Below are positions 40,215 through 54,600 of a stretch of 64,000 nt of DNA, in pieces (the first letter of the stretch is position 1; every line of letters starts with the position of its first letter). The stretch is from assembly GCA_037893245.1 (NCBI GenBank), contig JBAIAA010000788.1, positions 248,001-312,000 on the forward strand, written 5' to 3'. Source of the DNA: Crossaster papposus. Taxonomy: Eukaryota > Echinodermata > Asteroidea > Velatida > Solasteridae. The notes under the pieces were generated by a model that had not been told where the DNA came from, ran no database searches, and saw only the letters and a list, made by a program, of their open reading frames with translations. The translations under genes and the position numbers were made by a program.

Positions 40215-42800
40215 AGAGATAGAGTATATCCACGTGTCTGATCTACACCTCACTCAGCCTGCTCATAAGGAACAGCAGAGGTAGAAGACAGAGATAGAGT
40301 ATATCCACGTGTCTCACTCAGCCTGCTCAGAAGGAACAGCAGAGGTAGAAGACAGAGATAGAGTATATCCACGTGTCTGATCTACACCTCACTCAGCCTG
40401 CTCAGAAGGAACAACACAGGTAGAAGACAGAGATAGAGTATATCCACGTGTCTGATCTACACCTCACTCAGCCTGCTCAGAAGGAACAGCAGAGGTAGAA
40501 GACAGAGATAGAGTATATCCACGTGTCTCACTCAGCCTGCTCAGAAGGAACAGCAGAGGTAGAAGACAGAGATAGAGTATATTCACGTATCTCACTCAGC
40601 CTGCTCATAAGGAACAGCAGAGGTAGAAGACAGAGATAGAGTATATCCCCGTGTCTGATCTACACCTCACTCAGCCTGCTCAGAAGTAACAGCAGAGGTA
40701 GAAGACAGAGATTGAGTATATCTAAGTGTCTGATCTACACCTCACTCAGCCTGCTCAGAAGGATCGGCAGAGGTAAAAGTAAGATATAGAGTATATCCAC
40801 GTGTCTGATATACACCTCACTCAGCCTGCTCAGAAGGAACAGCAGAGGTAGAAGACAGAGATAGAGTATATCCACGTGTCTCACTCAGCCTGCTCAGAAG
40901 GAACAGCAGAGGTAGAAGACAGAGATAGAGTATATTCACGTATCTCACTCAGCCTGCTCATAAGGAACAGCAGAGGTAGAAGACAGATATAGAGTATATC
41001 CACGTGTCTCACTCAGCCTGCTCAGAAGGAACAGCAGAGGTAGAAGACAGAGATAGAGTATATTCACGTATCTCACTCAGCCTGCTCATAAGGAATAGCA
41101 GAGGTAGAAGACAGAGATAGAGTATATCCACGTGTCTCACTCAGCCTGCTCAGAAGGAACAGCAGAGGTAGAAGGCAGAGATATAGTATATCCAAGTGTC
41201 TGATCTACACCTCACTCAGCCTGCTCAGAAGGAACAGCAGAGGTAGAAGGCAGAGATAGAGTATATCCACGTGTCTCACTCAGCCTGCTCAGAAGGAACA
41301 GCAGAGGTAGAAGAAAGAGATAGAGTATATCCACGTGTCTGATCTACACCTCACCCAGCCTGATCAGAAGGAACAGCAGAGGTAGAAGACAGAGATAGAG
41401 TATATCCACATGTCTGATCTACACCTCACTCAGCCTGCTCAGAAGGAACATTAGAGGTAGAAGACAGATATAGAGTATATCCACGGGTCGCATTCAGCCT
41501 GCTCAGAAGGAACATCAGAGGTAGAAGACAGAGATATAGTATATTCACGTATCTCACTCAGCCTGCTTAGAAGGAACAGCAGAGGTAGAAGAAAGAGATA
41601 GAGTATATCCACGTGTCTCACTCAGCCTGCTCAGAAGGAACAGCAGAGGTAGAAGACAGAGATAGAGTATATCCACGTGTCTGATCTACACCTCACTCAG
41701 CCTGCTCAGAAGGAACAACACAGGTAGAAGACAGAGATAGAGTATATCCACGTGTCTGATCTACACCTCACTCAGCCTCCTCAGAAGGAACAGCAGAGGT
41801 AGAAGACAGAGATAGAGTATATCCACGTGTCTCACTCAGCCTGCTCAGAAGGAACAGCAGAGGTAGAAGACAGAGATAGAGTATATTCACGTATCTCACT
41901 CAGCCTGCTCATAAGGAACAGCAGAGGTATAAGACAGAGATAGAGTATATCCATGTGTCTCACTCAGCCTGCTCAGAAGGAACAGCAGAGGTAGAAGACA
42001 GATATAGAGTATATCCACGTGTCTGATCTACACCTCACTCAGCCATCTCAGAAGGAACAGCAGATGTAGAAGACAGAGATATAGTATATCCACGTGTCTC
42101 ACTCAGCCTTCTCAGAAGGAACAACAGAGGTAGAAGACAGAGATAGAGTATATTCACGTATCTCACTCAGCCATCTCAGAAGGAACAGCAGATGTAGAAG
42201 ACAGAGATATAGTATATCCACGTGTCTCACTCAGCCTGCTCAGAAGGAACAGCAGAGGTAGAAGACAGAGATAGAGTATATCCACGTGTATCACTCAGCC
42301 TGCTCAGAAGGAACAGCAGAGGTAGAAGGCAGAGATATAGTATATCCAAGTGTCTGATCTACACCTCACTCAGCCTGCTCAGAAGGAACAGCAGAGGTAG
42401 AAGACAAAGATAGATTATATCCACGTGTATCACTCAGCCTGCTCAGAAGGAACAGCAGAGGTAGAAGACAGAGATATAGTATATAAACGTGTCTGATCTA
42501 CACCTCACTCAGCCTGCTCAGAAGGAACAGCAGAGGTAGAAGACAGAGATAGAGTATATCCACGTGTCTGATATACACCTCACTCAGCCTGCTCAGAAGG
42601 AACAGCAGAGGTAGAAGACAGAGATAGAGTATATCCACGCGTCTGATCTACACCTCACTCAGCCTGCTCAGAAGGAACAGCAGAGGTAGAAGACAAAGAT
42701 ATAGTATATTCGCGTATCTCACTCAGCCTGCTCATAAGGAACAGCAGAGGTAGAAGACAGAGATAGAGTATATCCACGTGTCTCACTCAGCCTGCTCAGA
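40215..42800 (+). repeat. Forward satellite after the inversion, C4-like
   Basis: Forward orientation resumes. From about 41,087 to about 42,800 the marker order is collinear with 32,614-34,327 of C4 at offset 8,473, for example GGAATAGCAGAGG at 32,619 and 41,092. The first 0.8 kb mixes GAACAACACAGG, TCCCCGTG and GGATCGGCAGAGG monomers in an order not seen left of the inversion. Confidence 0.8.
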
Positions 42801-43330
42801 AGGAACAGCAGAGGTAGAAGAAAGAGATAGAGTATATCCACGTGTCTGATCTACACCTCACCCAGCCTGATCAGAAGGAACAGCAGAGGTAGAAGACAGA
42901 GATAGAGTATATCCACATGTCTGATCTACACCTCACTCAGCCTGCTCAGAAGGAACATTAGAGGTAGAAGACAGAGATAGAGTATATCCACGGGTCTCAT
43001 TCAGGATGCTCAGAAGGAACTTCAGAGGTAGAAGACAGAGATATAGTATATTCACGTATCTCACTCAGCCTGCTTAGAAGGAACAGCAGAGGTAGAAGAC
43101 AGAGATAGAGTATATCCACGTGTCTCACTCAGCCTGCTCAGAAGGAACAGCAGAGGTAGAAGACAGAGATAGAGTATATCCACGTGTCTGATCTACACCT
43201 CACTCAGCCTGCTCAGAAGGAACAACACAGGTAGAAGACAGAGATAGAGTATATCCACGTGTCTGATCTACACCTCACTCAGCCTGCTCAGAAGGAACAG
43301 CAGAGGTAGAAGACAGAGATAGAGTATATC

Positions 43331-45558
43331 CACATGTCTCACTCAGCCTGCTCAGAAGGAACAGCAGAGGTAGAAGACAGAGATAAAGTATACCCACGTG
43401 TCTGATCTACACCTCACTCAGCCTACTCAGAAGGAACAGCAGAGGTAGAAGGCAGAGATAGAGTATATCCACGTGTCTCAATTAGCCTGCTCAGAAGGAA
43501 CAGCAGAGGTAGAAGACAGAGATAGAGTATATCCCCGTGTCTGATCTACACCTCACTCAGCCTGCTCAGAAGTAACAGCAGAGGTAGAAGACAGAGATTG
43601 AGTATATCTAAGTGTCTGATCTACACCTCACTCAGCCTGCTCAGAAGGATCGGCAGAGGTAAAAGTAAGATATAGAGTATATCCACGTGTCTGATATACA
43701 CCTCACTCAGCCTGCTCAGAAGAAACAGCAGAGGTAGAAGACAGAGATAGAGTATATCCACGTGTCTGATCTACACCTCACTCAGCCTGCTCAGAAGGAA
43801 CAGCAGAGGTAGAAGACAGAGATAGAGTATATCTACGTGTCTCATTCAGCCTGCTCAGAAGGAACAGCAGAGGTAGAAGACAGAGATAGAGTATATCCAC
43901 GTGTCTGATATACACCTCACTCAGCCTTCTCAGAAGGAACAGCAGAGGTAGAAGGCAGAGATAGAGTATATCTACGTGTCTCATTCAGCCTGCTCAGAAG
44001 GAACAACAGAGGTAGAAGACAGAGATAGAGTATATCCACGTGTCTCACTCAGCCTGCTCAGAAGGAACAGCAGAGGTAGAAGGCAGAAATATATTGTATA
44101 TCCAAGTGTCTGTTCTACACCTCACTCAGCCTGCTCAGAAGGATCAGCAGAGGTAAAAGTAAGAGATAGAGTATATCCACGTGTCTGATCTACACCTCAC
44201 TCAGCCTGCTCAGAAGGAACAGCAGAGGTAGAAGACAGAGATAGAGTATATCCACGTGTCTCACTCAGCCTGCTCAGAAGGAACAGCAGAGGTAGAAGAC
44301 AGAGATAGAGTATATTCACGTATCTCACTCAGCCTGCTCATAAGGAACAGCAGAGGTAGAAGACAGATATAGAGTATATCCACGTGTCTCACTCAGCCTG
44401 CTCAGAAGGAACAGCAGAGGTAGAAGACAGAGATAGAGTATATCCACATGTCTCACTCAGCCTGCTCAGAAGGAACAGCAGAGGTAGAAGACAGAGATAA
44501 AGTATACCCACGTGTCTGATCTACACCTCACTCAGCCTACTCAGAAGGAACAGCAGAGGTAGAAGGCAGAGATAGAGTATATCCACGTGTCTCAATTAGC
44601 CTGCTCAGAAGGAACAGCAGAGGTAGAAGACAGAGATAGAGTATATCCCCGTGTCTGATCTACACCTCACTCAGCCTGCTCAGAAGTAACAGCAGAGGTA
44701 GAAGACAGAGATTGAGTATATCTAAGTGTCTGATCTACACCTCACTCAGCCTGCTCAGAAGGATCGGCAGAGGTAAAAGTAAGATATAGAGTATATCCAC
44801 GTGTCTGATATACACCTCACTCAGCCTGCTCAGAAGAAACAGCAGAGGTAGAAGACAGAGATAGAGTATATCCACGTGTCTGATCTACACCTCACTCAGC
44901 CTGCTCAGAAGGAACAGCAGAGGTAGAAGACAGAGATAGAGTATATCTACGTGTCTCATTCAGCCTGCTCAGAAGGAACAGCAGAGGTAGAAGACAGAGA
45001 TAGAGTATATCCACGTGTCTGATATACACCTCACTCAGCCTTCTCAGAAGGAACAGCAGAGGTAGAAGGCAGAGATAGAGTATATCTACGTGTCTCATTC
45101 AGCCTGCTCAGAAGGAACAACAGAGGTAGAAGACAGAGATAGAGTATATCCACGTGTCTCACTCAGCCTGCTCAGAAGGAACAGCAGAGGTAGAAGGCAG
45201 AAATATATTGTATATCCAAGTGTCTGTTCTACACCTCACTCAGCCTGCTCAGAAGGATCAGCAGAGGTAAAAGTAAGAGATAGAGTATATCCACGTGTCT
45301 GATCTACACCTCACTCAGCCTGCTCAGAAGGAACAGCAGAGGTAGAAGACAGAGATAGAGTATATCCACGTGTCTCACTCAGCCTGCTCAGAAGGAACAG
45401 CAGAGGTAGAAGACAGAGATAGAGTATATTCACGTATCTCACTCAGCCTGCTCATAAGGAACAGCAGAGGTAGAAGACAGATATAGAGTATATCCACGTG
45501 TCTCACTCAGCCTGCTCAGAAGGAACAGCAGAGGTAGAAGACAGATATAGAGTATATC
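43331..45558 (+). repeat. 1,114-bp satellite tandem duplication (two copies)
   Basis: Copy 1 is about 43,331-44,444 and copy 2 about 44,445-45,558. CACATGTCTCACTCAG occurs near 43,331 and 44,445, and CTCAATTAG recurs with the same 1,114-bp shift. Outside these limits the two flanks differ (GATCTACACCT-bearing versus short monomers). Confidence 0.8.
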
Positions 45559-48500
45559 CACGTGTCTGATCTACACCTCACTCAGCCTGCTCAGAAGGAA
45601 CAGCAGATGTAGAAGACAGAGATAGAGTATATCCACGTGTCTCACTCAGCCTGCTCAGAAGGAACAGCAGAGGTAGAAGACAGAGATAGAGTATATCCAC
45701 GTGTCTCACTCAGCCTGCTCAGAAGGAACAGCAGAGGTAGAAGGCAGAGATATAGTATATCCAAGTGTCTGATCTACACCTCACTCAGCCTGCTCAGAAG
45801 GAACAACAGAGGTAGAAGGCAGAGATAGAGTATATCCACGTGTCTCACTCAGCCTGCTCAGAAGGAACAGCAGAGGTAGAAGAAAGAGATAGAGTATATC
45901 CACGTGTCTGATCTACACCTCACCCAGCCTGCTCAGAAGGAACAGCAGATGTAGAAGACAGAGATAGAGTATATCCACGTGTCTCACTCAGCCTGCTCAG
46001 AAGGAACAGCAGAGGTAGAAGACAGAGATAGAGTATATCCACGTGTCTCACTCAGCCTGCTCAGAAGGAACAGCAGAGGTAGAAGGCAGAGATATAGTAT
46101 ATCCAAGTGTCTGATCTACACCTCACTCAGCCTGCTCAGAAGGAACAGCAGAGGTAGAAGGCAGAGATAGAGTATATCCACGTGTCTCACTCAGCCTGCT
46201 CAGAAGGAACAGCAGAGGTAGAAGAAAGATATAGAGTATATCCACGTGTCTGATCTACACCTCACCCAGCCTGATCAGAAGGAACAGCAGAGGTAGAAGA
46301 CAGAGATAGAGTATATCCACATGTCTGATCTACACCTCACTCAGCCTGCTCAGAAGGAACATTAGAGGTAGAAGACAGAGATAGAGTATATCCACGGGTC
46401 TCATTCAGCCTGCTCAGAAGGAACTTCAGAGGTAGAAGACAGAGATAGAGTATATCCACGTGTCTCACTCAGCCTGCTCAGAAGGAACAGCAGAGGTAGA
46501 AGACAGAGATAGAGTATATCCACGTGTCTGATCTACACCTCACTCAGCCTGCTCAGAAGGAACAACACAGGTAGAAGACAGAGATAGAGTATATCCACGT
46601 GTCTGATCTACACCTCACTCAGCCTGCTCAGAAGGAACAGCAGAGGTAGAAGACAGAGATAGAGTATATCCACATGTCTCACTCAGCCTGCTCAGAAGGA
46701 ACAGCAGAGGTAGAAGGCAGAAATATATTGTATATCCAAGTGTCTGTTCTACACCTCACTCAGCCTGCTCAGAAGGATCAGCAGAGGTAAAAGTAAGAGA
46801 TAGAGTATATCCACGTGTCTGATCTACACCTCACTCAGCCTGCTCAGAAGGAACAGCAGAGGTAGAAGACAGAGATAGAGTATATCCACGTGTCTCACTC
46901 AGCCTGCTCAGAAGGAACAGCAGAGGTAGAAGACAGAGATAGAGTATATTCACGTATCTCACTCAGCCTGCTCATAAGGAACAGCAGAGGTAGAAGACAG
47001 ATATAGAGTATATCCACGTGTCTCACTCAGCCTGCTCAGAAGGAACAGCAGAGGTAGAAGACAGATATAGAGTATATCCACGTGTCTGATCTACACCTCA
47101 CTCAGCCTGCTCAGAAGGAACAGCAGATGTAGAAGACAGAGATAGAGTATATCCACGTGTCTCACTCAGCCTGCTCAGAAGGAACAGCAGAGGTAGAAGA
47201 CAGAGATAGAGTATATCCACGTGTCTCACTCAGCCTGCTCAGAAGGAACAGCAGAGGTAGAAGGCAGAGATATAGTATATCCAAGTGTCTGATCTACACC
47301 TCACTCAGCCTGCTCAGAAGGAACAACAGAGGTAGAAGGCAGAGATAGAGTATATCCACGTGTCTCACTCAGCCTGCTCAGAAGGAACAGCAGAGGTAGA
47401 AGAAAGAGATAGAGTATATCCACGTGTCTGATCTACACCTCACCCAGCCTGATCAGAAGGAACAGCAGAGGTAGAAGACAGAGATAGAGTATATCCACAT
47501 GTCTGATCTACACCTCACTCAGCCTGCTCAGAAGGAACATTAGAGGTAGAAGACAGAGATAGAGTATATCCACGGGTCTCATTCAGGATGCTCAGAAGGA
47601 ACTTCAGAGGTAGAAGACAGAGATATAGTATATTCACGTATCTCACTCAGCCTGCTTAGAAGGAACAGCAGAGGTAGAAGACAGAGATAGAGTATATCCA
47701 CGTGTCTCACTCAACCTGCTCAGAAGGAACAGCAGAGGTAGAAGACAGAGATAGAGTATATCCACGTGTCTGATCTACACCTCACTCAGCCTGCTCAGAA
47801 GGAACAACACAGGTAGAAGACAGAGATAGAGTATATCCACGTGTCTGATCTACACCTCACTCAGCCTGCTCAGAAGGAACAGCAGAGGTAGAAGACAGAG
47901 ATAGAGTATATCCACATGTCTCACTCAGCCTGCTCAGAAGGAACAGCAGAGGTAGAAGACAGAGATAAAGTATACCCACGTGTCTGATCTACACCTCACT
48001 CAGCCTACTCAGAAGGAACAGCAGAGGTAGAAGGCAGAGATAGAGTATATCCACGTGTCTCAATTAGCCTGCTCAGAAGGAACAGCAGAGGTAGAAGACA
48101 GAGATAGAGTATATCCCCGTGTCTGATCTACACCTCACTCAGCCTGCTCAGAAGTAACAGCAGAGGTAGAAGACAGAGATTGAGTATATCTAAGTGTCTG
48201 ATCTACACCTCACTCAGCCTGCTCAGAAGGATCGGCAGAGGTAAAAGTAAGATATAGAGTATATCCACGTGTCTGATATACACCTCACTCAGCCTGCTCA
48301 GAAGAAACAGCAGAGGTAGAAGACAGAGATAGAGTATATCCACGTGTCTGATCTACACCTCACTCAGCCTGCTCAGAAGGAACAGCAGAGGTAGAAGACA
48401 GAGATAGAGTATATCTACGTGTCTCATTCAGCCTGCTCAGAAGGAACAGCAGAGGTAGAAGACAGAGATAGAGTATATCCACGTGTCTGATATACACCTC

Positions 48501-50033
48501 ACTCAGCCTTCTCAGAAGGAACAGCAGAGGTAGAAGGCAGAGATAGAGTATATCTACGTGTCTCATTCAGCCTGCTCAGAAGGAACAACAGAGGTAGAAG
48601 ACAGAGATAGAGTATATCCACGTGTCTCACTCAGCCTGCTCAGAAGGAACAGCAGAGGTAGAAGGCAGAAATATATTGTATATCCAAGTGTCTGTTCTAC
48701 ACCTCACTCAGCCTGCTCAGAAGGATCAGCAGAGGTAAAAGTAAGAGATAGAGTATATCCACGTGTCTGATCTACACCTCACTCAGCCTGCTCAGAAGGA
48801 ACAGCAGAGGTAGAAGACAGAGATAGAGTATATCCACGTGTCTCACTCAGCCTGCTCAGAAGGAACAGCAGAGGTAGAAGACAGAGATAGAGTATATTCA
48901 CGTATCTCACTCAGCCTGCTCATAAGGAACAGCAGAGGTAGAAGACAGATATAGAGTATATCCACGTGTCTCACTCAGCCTGCTCAGAAGGAACAGCAGA
49001 GGTAGAAGACAGATATAGAGTATATCCACGTGTCTGATCTACACCTCACTCAGCCTGCTCAGAAGGAACAGCAGATGTAGAAGACAGAGATAGAGTATAT
49101 CCACGTGTCTCACTCAGCCTGCTCAGAAGGAACAGCAGAGGTAGAAGACAGAGATAGAGTATATCCACGTGTCTCACTCAGCCTGCTCAGAAGGAACAGC
49201 AGAGGTAGAAGGCAGAGATATAGTATATCCAAGTGTCTGATCTACACCTCACTCAGCCTGCTCAGAAGGAACAACAGAGGTAGAAGGCAGAGATAGAGTA
49301 TATCCACGTGTCTCACTCAGCCTGCTCAGAAGGAACAGCAGAGGTAGAAGAAAGAGATAGAGTATATCCACGTGTCTGATCTACACCTCACCCAGCCTGA
49401 TCAGAAGGAACAGCAGAGGTAGAAGACAGAGATAGAGTATATCCACATGTCTGATCTACACCTCACTCAGCCTGCTCAGAAGGAACATTAGAGGTAGAAG
49501 ACAGAGATAGAGTATATCCACGGGTCTCATTCAGCCTGCTCAGAAGGAACATCAGAGGTAGAAGACAGAGATATAGTATATTCACGTATCTCACTCAGCC
49601 TGCTTAGAAGGAACAGCAGAGGTAGAAGACAGAGATAGAGTATATCCACGTGTCTCACTCAGCCTGCTCAGAAGGAACAGCAGAGGTAGAAGACAGAGAT
49701 AGAGTATATCCACGTGTCTGATCTACACCTCACTCAGCCTGCTCAGAAGGAACAACACAGGTAGAAGACAGAGATAGAGTATATCCACGTGTCTGATCTA
49801 CACCTCACTCAGCCTCCTCAGAAGGAACAGCAGAGGTAGAAGACAGAGATAGAGTATATCCACGTGTCTCACTCAGCCTGCTCAGAAGGAACAGCAGAGG
49901 TAGAAGACAGAGATAGAGTATATTCACGTATCTCACTCAGCCTGCTCTTAAGGAACAGCAGAGGTAGAAGACAGAGATAGAGTATATCCATGTGTCTCAC
50001 TCAGCCTGCTCAGAAGGAACAGCAGAGGTAGAA

Positions 50034-51661
50034 GACAGATATAGAGTATATCCACGTGTCTGATCTACACCTCACTCAGCCATCTCAGAAGGAACAGCAG
50101 ATGTAGAAGACAGAGATAGAGTATATCCACGTGTCTCACTCAGCCTTCTCAGAAGGAACAACAGAGGTAGAAGACAGAGATAGAGTATATCTACGTGTCT
50201 CATTCAGCCTGCTCAGAAGGAACAACAGAGGTAGAAGACAGAGATAGAGTATATCCACGTGTCTCACTCAGCCTGCTCAGAAGGAACAGCAGAGGTAGAA
50301 GGCAGAAATATATTGTATATCCAAGTGTCTGTTCTACACCTCACTCAGCCTGCTCAGAAGGATCAGCAGAGGTAAAAGTAAGAGATAGAGTATATCCACG
50401 TGTCTGATCTACACCTCACTCAGCCTGCTCAGAAGGAACAGCAGAGGTAGAAGACAGAGATAGAGTATATCCACGTGTCTCACTCAGCCTGCTCAGAAGG
50501 AACAGCAGAGGTAGAAGACAGAGATAGAGTATATTCACGTATCTCACTCAGCCTGCTCATAAGGAACAGCAGAGGTAGAAGACAGATATAGAGTATATCC
50601 ACGTGTCTCACTCAGCCTGCTCAGAAGGAACAGCAGAGGTAGAAGACAGATATAGAGTATATCCACGTGTCTGATCTACACCTCACTCAGCCTGCTCAGA
50701 AGGAACAGCAGATGTAGAAGACAGAGATAGAGTATATCCACGTGTCTCACTCAGCCTGCTCAGAAGGAACAGCAGAGGTAGAAGACAGAGATAGAGTATA
50801 TCCACGTGTCTCACTCAGCCTGCTCAGAAGGAACAGCAGAGGTAGAAGACAGATATAGAGTATATCCACGTGTCTGATCTACACCTCACTCAGCCATCTC
50901 AGAAGGAACAGCAGATGTAGAAGACAGAGATAGAGTATATCCACGTGTCTCACTCAGCCTTCTCAGAAGGAACAACAGAGGTAGAAGACAGAGATAGAGT
51001 ATATCTACGTGTCTCATTCAGCCTGCTCAGAAGGAACAACAGAGGTAGAAGACAGAGATAGAGTATATCCACGTGTCTCACTCAGCCTGCTCAGAAGGAA
51101 CAGCAGAGGTAGAAGGCAGAAATATATTGTATATCCAAGTGTCTGTTCTACACCTCACTCAGCCTGCTCAGAAGGATCAGCAGAGGTAAAAGTAAGAGAT
51201 AGAGTATATCCACGTGTCTGATCTACACCTCACTCAGCCTGCTCAGAAGGAACAGCAGAGGTAGAAGACAGAGATAGAGTATATCCACGTGTCTCACTCA
51301 GCCTGCTCAGAAGGAACAGCAGAGGTAGAAGACAGAGATAGAGTATATTCACGTATCTCACTCAGCCTGCTCATAAGGAACAGCAGAGGTAGAAGACAGA
51401 TATAGAGTATATCCACGTGTCTCACTCAGCCTGCTCAGAAGGAACAGCAGAGGTAGGAGACAGATATAGAGTATATCCACGTGTCTGATCTACACCTCAC
51501 TCAGCCTGCTCAGAAGGAACAGCAGATGTAGAAGACAGAGATAGAGTATATCCACGTGTCTCACTCAGCCTGCTCAGAAGGAACAGCAGAGGTAGAAGAC
51601 AGAGATAGAGTATATCCACGTGTCTCACTCAGCCTGCTCAGAAGGAACAGCAGAGGTAGAA
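50034..51661 (+). repeat. 814-bp satellite tandem duplication (two copies)
   Basis: About 50,034-50,847 recurs at about 50,848-51,661. The length fits 8 S + 3 L + one 77-bp monomer. One difference is AGGTAGGAGACAG near 51,452 versus AGGTAGAAGACAG in copy 1. The copies diverge at about 50,848/51,662. Confidence 0.75.
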
Positions 51662-54600
51662 GGCAGAAATATATTGTATATCCAAGTGTCTGTTCTAAAC
51701 ATCACTCAGCCTGCTCAGAAGGATCAGCAGAGGTAAAAGTAAGAGATACAGTATATCCACGTGTCTGATCTACACCTCACTCAGCCTGCTCAGAAGGAAC
51801 AGCAGAGGTAGAAGACAGAGATAGAGTATATCCACATGTCTCACTCAGCCTGCTCAGAAGGAACAGCAGAGGTAGAAGACAGAGATAATGTATACACACG
51901 TGTCTGATCTACACCTCACTCAGCCTACTCAGAAGGAACAGCAGAGGTAGAAGGCAGAGATAGAGTATATCCACGTGTCTCACTTAGCCTGCTCAGAAGG
52001 AACAGCAGAGGTAGAAGACAGAGATAGAGTATATCCCCGTGTCTGATCTACACCTCACTCAGCCTGCTCAGAAGTAACAGCAGAGGTAGAAGACAGAGAT
52101 AGAGTATATCTAAGTGTCTGATCTACACCTCACTCAGCCTGCTCAGAAGGATCGGCAGAGGTAAAAGTAAGATATAGAGTATATCCACGTGTCTGATATA
52201 CACCTCACTCAGCCTGCTCAGAAGAAACAGCAGAGGTAGAAGACAGAGATAGAGTATATCCACTTGTCTGATCTACACCTCACTCAGCCTGCTCAGAAGG
52301 AACAACAGAGGTAGAAGGCAGAGATAGAGTATATCCACGTGTCTCACTCAGCCTGCTCAGAAGGAACAGCAGAGGTAGAAGAAAGAGATAGAGTATATCC
52401 ACGTGTCTGATCTACACCTCACCCAGCCTGATCAGAAGGAACAGCAGAGGTAGAAGACAGAGATAGAGTATATCCACATGTCTGATCTACACCTCACTCA
52501 GCCTGCTCAGAAGGAACATTAGAGGTAGAAGACAGAGATAGAGTATATCCACGGGTCTCATTCAGCCTGCTCAGAAGGAACATCAGAGGTAGAAGACAGA
52601 GATATAGTATATTCACGTATCTCACTCAGCCTGCTTAGAAGGAACAGCAGAGGTAGAAGACAGAGATAGAGTATATCCACGTGTCTCACTCAGCCTGCTC
52701 AGAAGGAACAGCAGAGGTAGAAGACAGAGATAGAGTATATCCACGTGTCTGATCTACACCTCACTCAGCCTGCTCAGAAGGAACAACACAGGTAGAAGAC
52801 AGAGATAGAGTATATCCACGTGTCTGATCTACACCTCACTCAGCCTCCTCAGAAGGAACAGCAGAGGTAGAAGACAGAGATAGAGTATATCCACGTGTCT
52901 CACTCAGCCTGCTCAGAAGGAACAGCAGAGGTAGAAGACAGAGATAGAGTATATTCACGTATCTCACTCAGCCTGCTCATAAGGAACAGCAGAGGTAGAA
53001 GACAGAGATAGAGTATATCCATGTGTCTCACTCAGCCTGCTCAGAAGGAACAGCAGAGGTAGAAGACAGATATAGAGTATATCCACGTGTCTGATCTACA
53101 CCTCACTCAGCCATCTCAGAAGGAACAGCAGATGTAGAAGACAGAGATAGAGTATATCCACGTGTCTCACTCAGCCTTCTCAGAAGGAACAACAGAGGTA
53201 GAAGACAGAGATAGAGTATATCCACGTGTCTCACTCAGCCTGCTCAGAAGGAACAGCAGAGGTAGAAGGCAGAAATATATTGTATATCCAAGTGTCTGTT
53301 CTACACCTCACTCAGCCTGCTCAGAAGGATCAGCAGAGGTAAAAGTAAGAGATACAGTATATCCACGTGTCTGATCTACACCTCACTCAGCCTGCTCAGA
53401 AGGAACAGCAGAGGTAGAAGACAGAGATAGAGTATATCCACATGTCTCACTCAGCCTGCTCAGAAGGAACAGCAGAGGTAGAAGACAGAGATAAAGTATA
53501 CCCACGTGTCTGATCTACACCTCACTCAGCCTACTCAGAAGGAACAGCAGAGGTAGAAGGCAGAAATAGAGTATATCCACGTGTCTCACTTAGCCTGCTC
53601 AGAAGGAACAGCAGAGGTAGAAGACAGAGATAGAGTATATCCCCGTGTCTGATCTACACCTCACTCAGCCTGCTCAGAAGTAACAGCAGAGGTAGAAGAC
53701 AGAGATAGAGTATATCTAAGTGTCTGATCTACACCTCACTCAGCCTGCTCAGAAGGATCGGCAGAGGTAAAAGTAAGATATAGAGTATATCCACGTGTCT
53801 GATATACACCTCACTCAGCCTGCTCAGAAGAAACAGCAGAGGTAGAAGACAGAGATAGAGTATATCCACGTGTCTGATCTACACCTCACTCAGCCTGCTC
53901 AGAAGGAACAGCAGAGGTAGAAGACAGAGATAGAGTATATCTACGTTTCTCATTCAGCCTGCTCAGAAGGAACAGCAGAGGTAGAAGACAGAGATAGAGT
54001 ATATCCACGTGTCTGATATACACCTCACTCAGCCTTCTCAGAAGGAACAGCAGAGGTAGAAGGCAGAGATAGAGTATATCTACGTGTCTCATTCAGCCTG
54101 CTCAGAAGGAACAGCAGAGGTAGAAGGCAGAGATAGAGTATATCCACGTGTCTCACTTAGCCTGCTCAGAAGGAACAGCATAGGTAGAAGACAGAGATAG
54201 AGTATATCCCCGTGTCTGATCTACACCTCACTCAGCCTGCTCAGAAGGAACAGCAGATGTAGAAGACAGATATATAGTATATCTAAGTGTCTGATCTACA
54301 CCTCACTCAGCCTGCTCAGAAGGATCAGCAGAGGTAAAAGTAAGATATCGAGTATATCCACGTGTCTGATCTACACCTCACTCAGCCTGCTCAGAAGAAA
54401 CAGCAGAGGTACAAGACAGAGATAGAGTATATCCACGTGTTTGATCTACACCTCACTCAGCCTGCTCAGAAGGAACAGCAGAGGTAGAAGACAGAGATAG
54501 AGTATATCTACGTGTCTCACTCAGCCTGCTCAGAAGGAACAGCAGAGGTAGAAGGCAGAAATATATTGTATATCCAAGTGTCTGTTCTACACCTCACTCA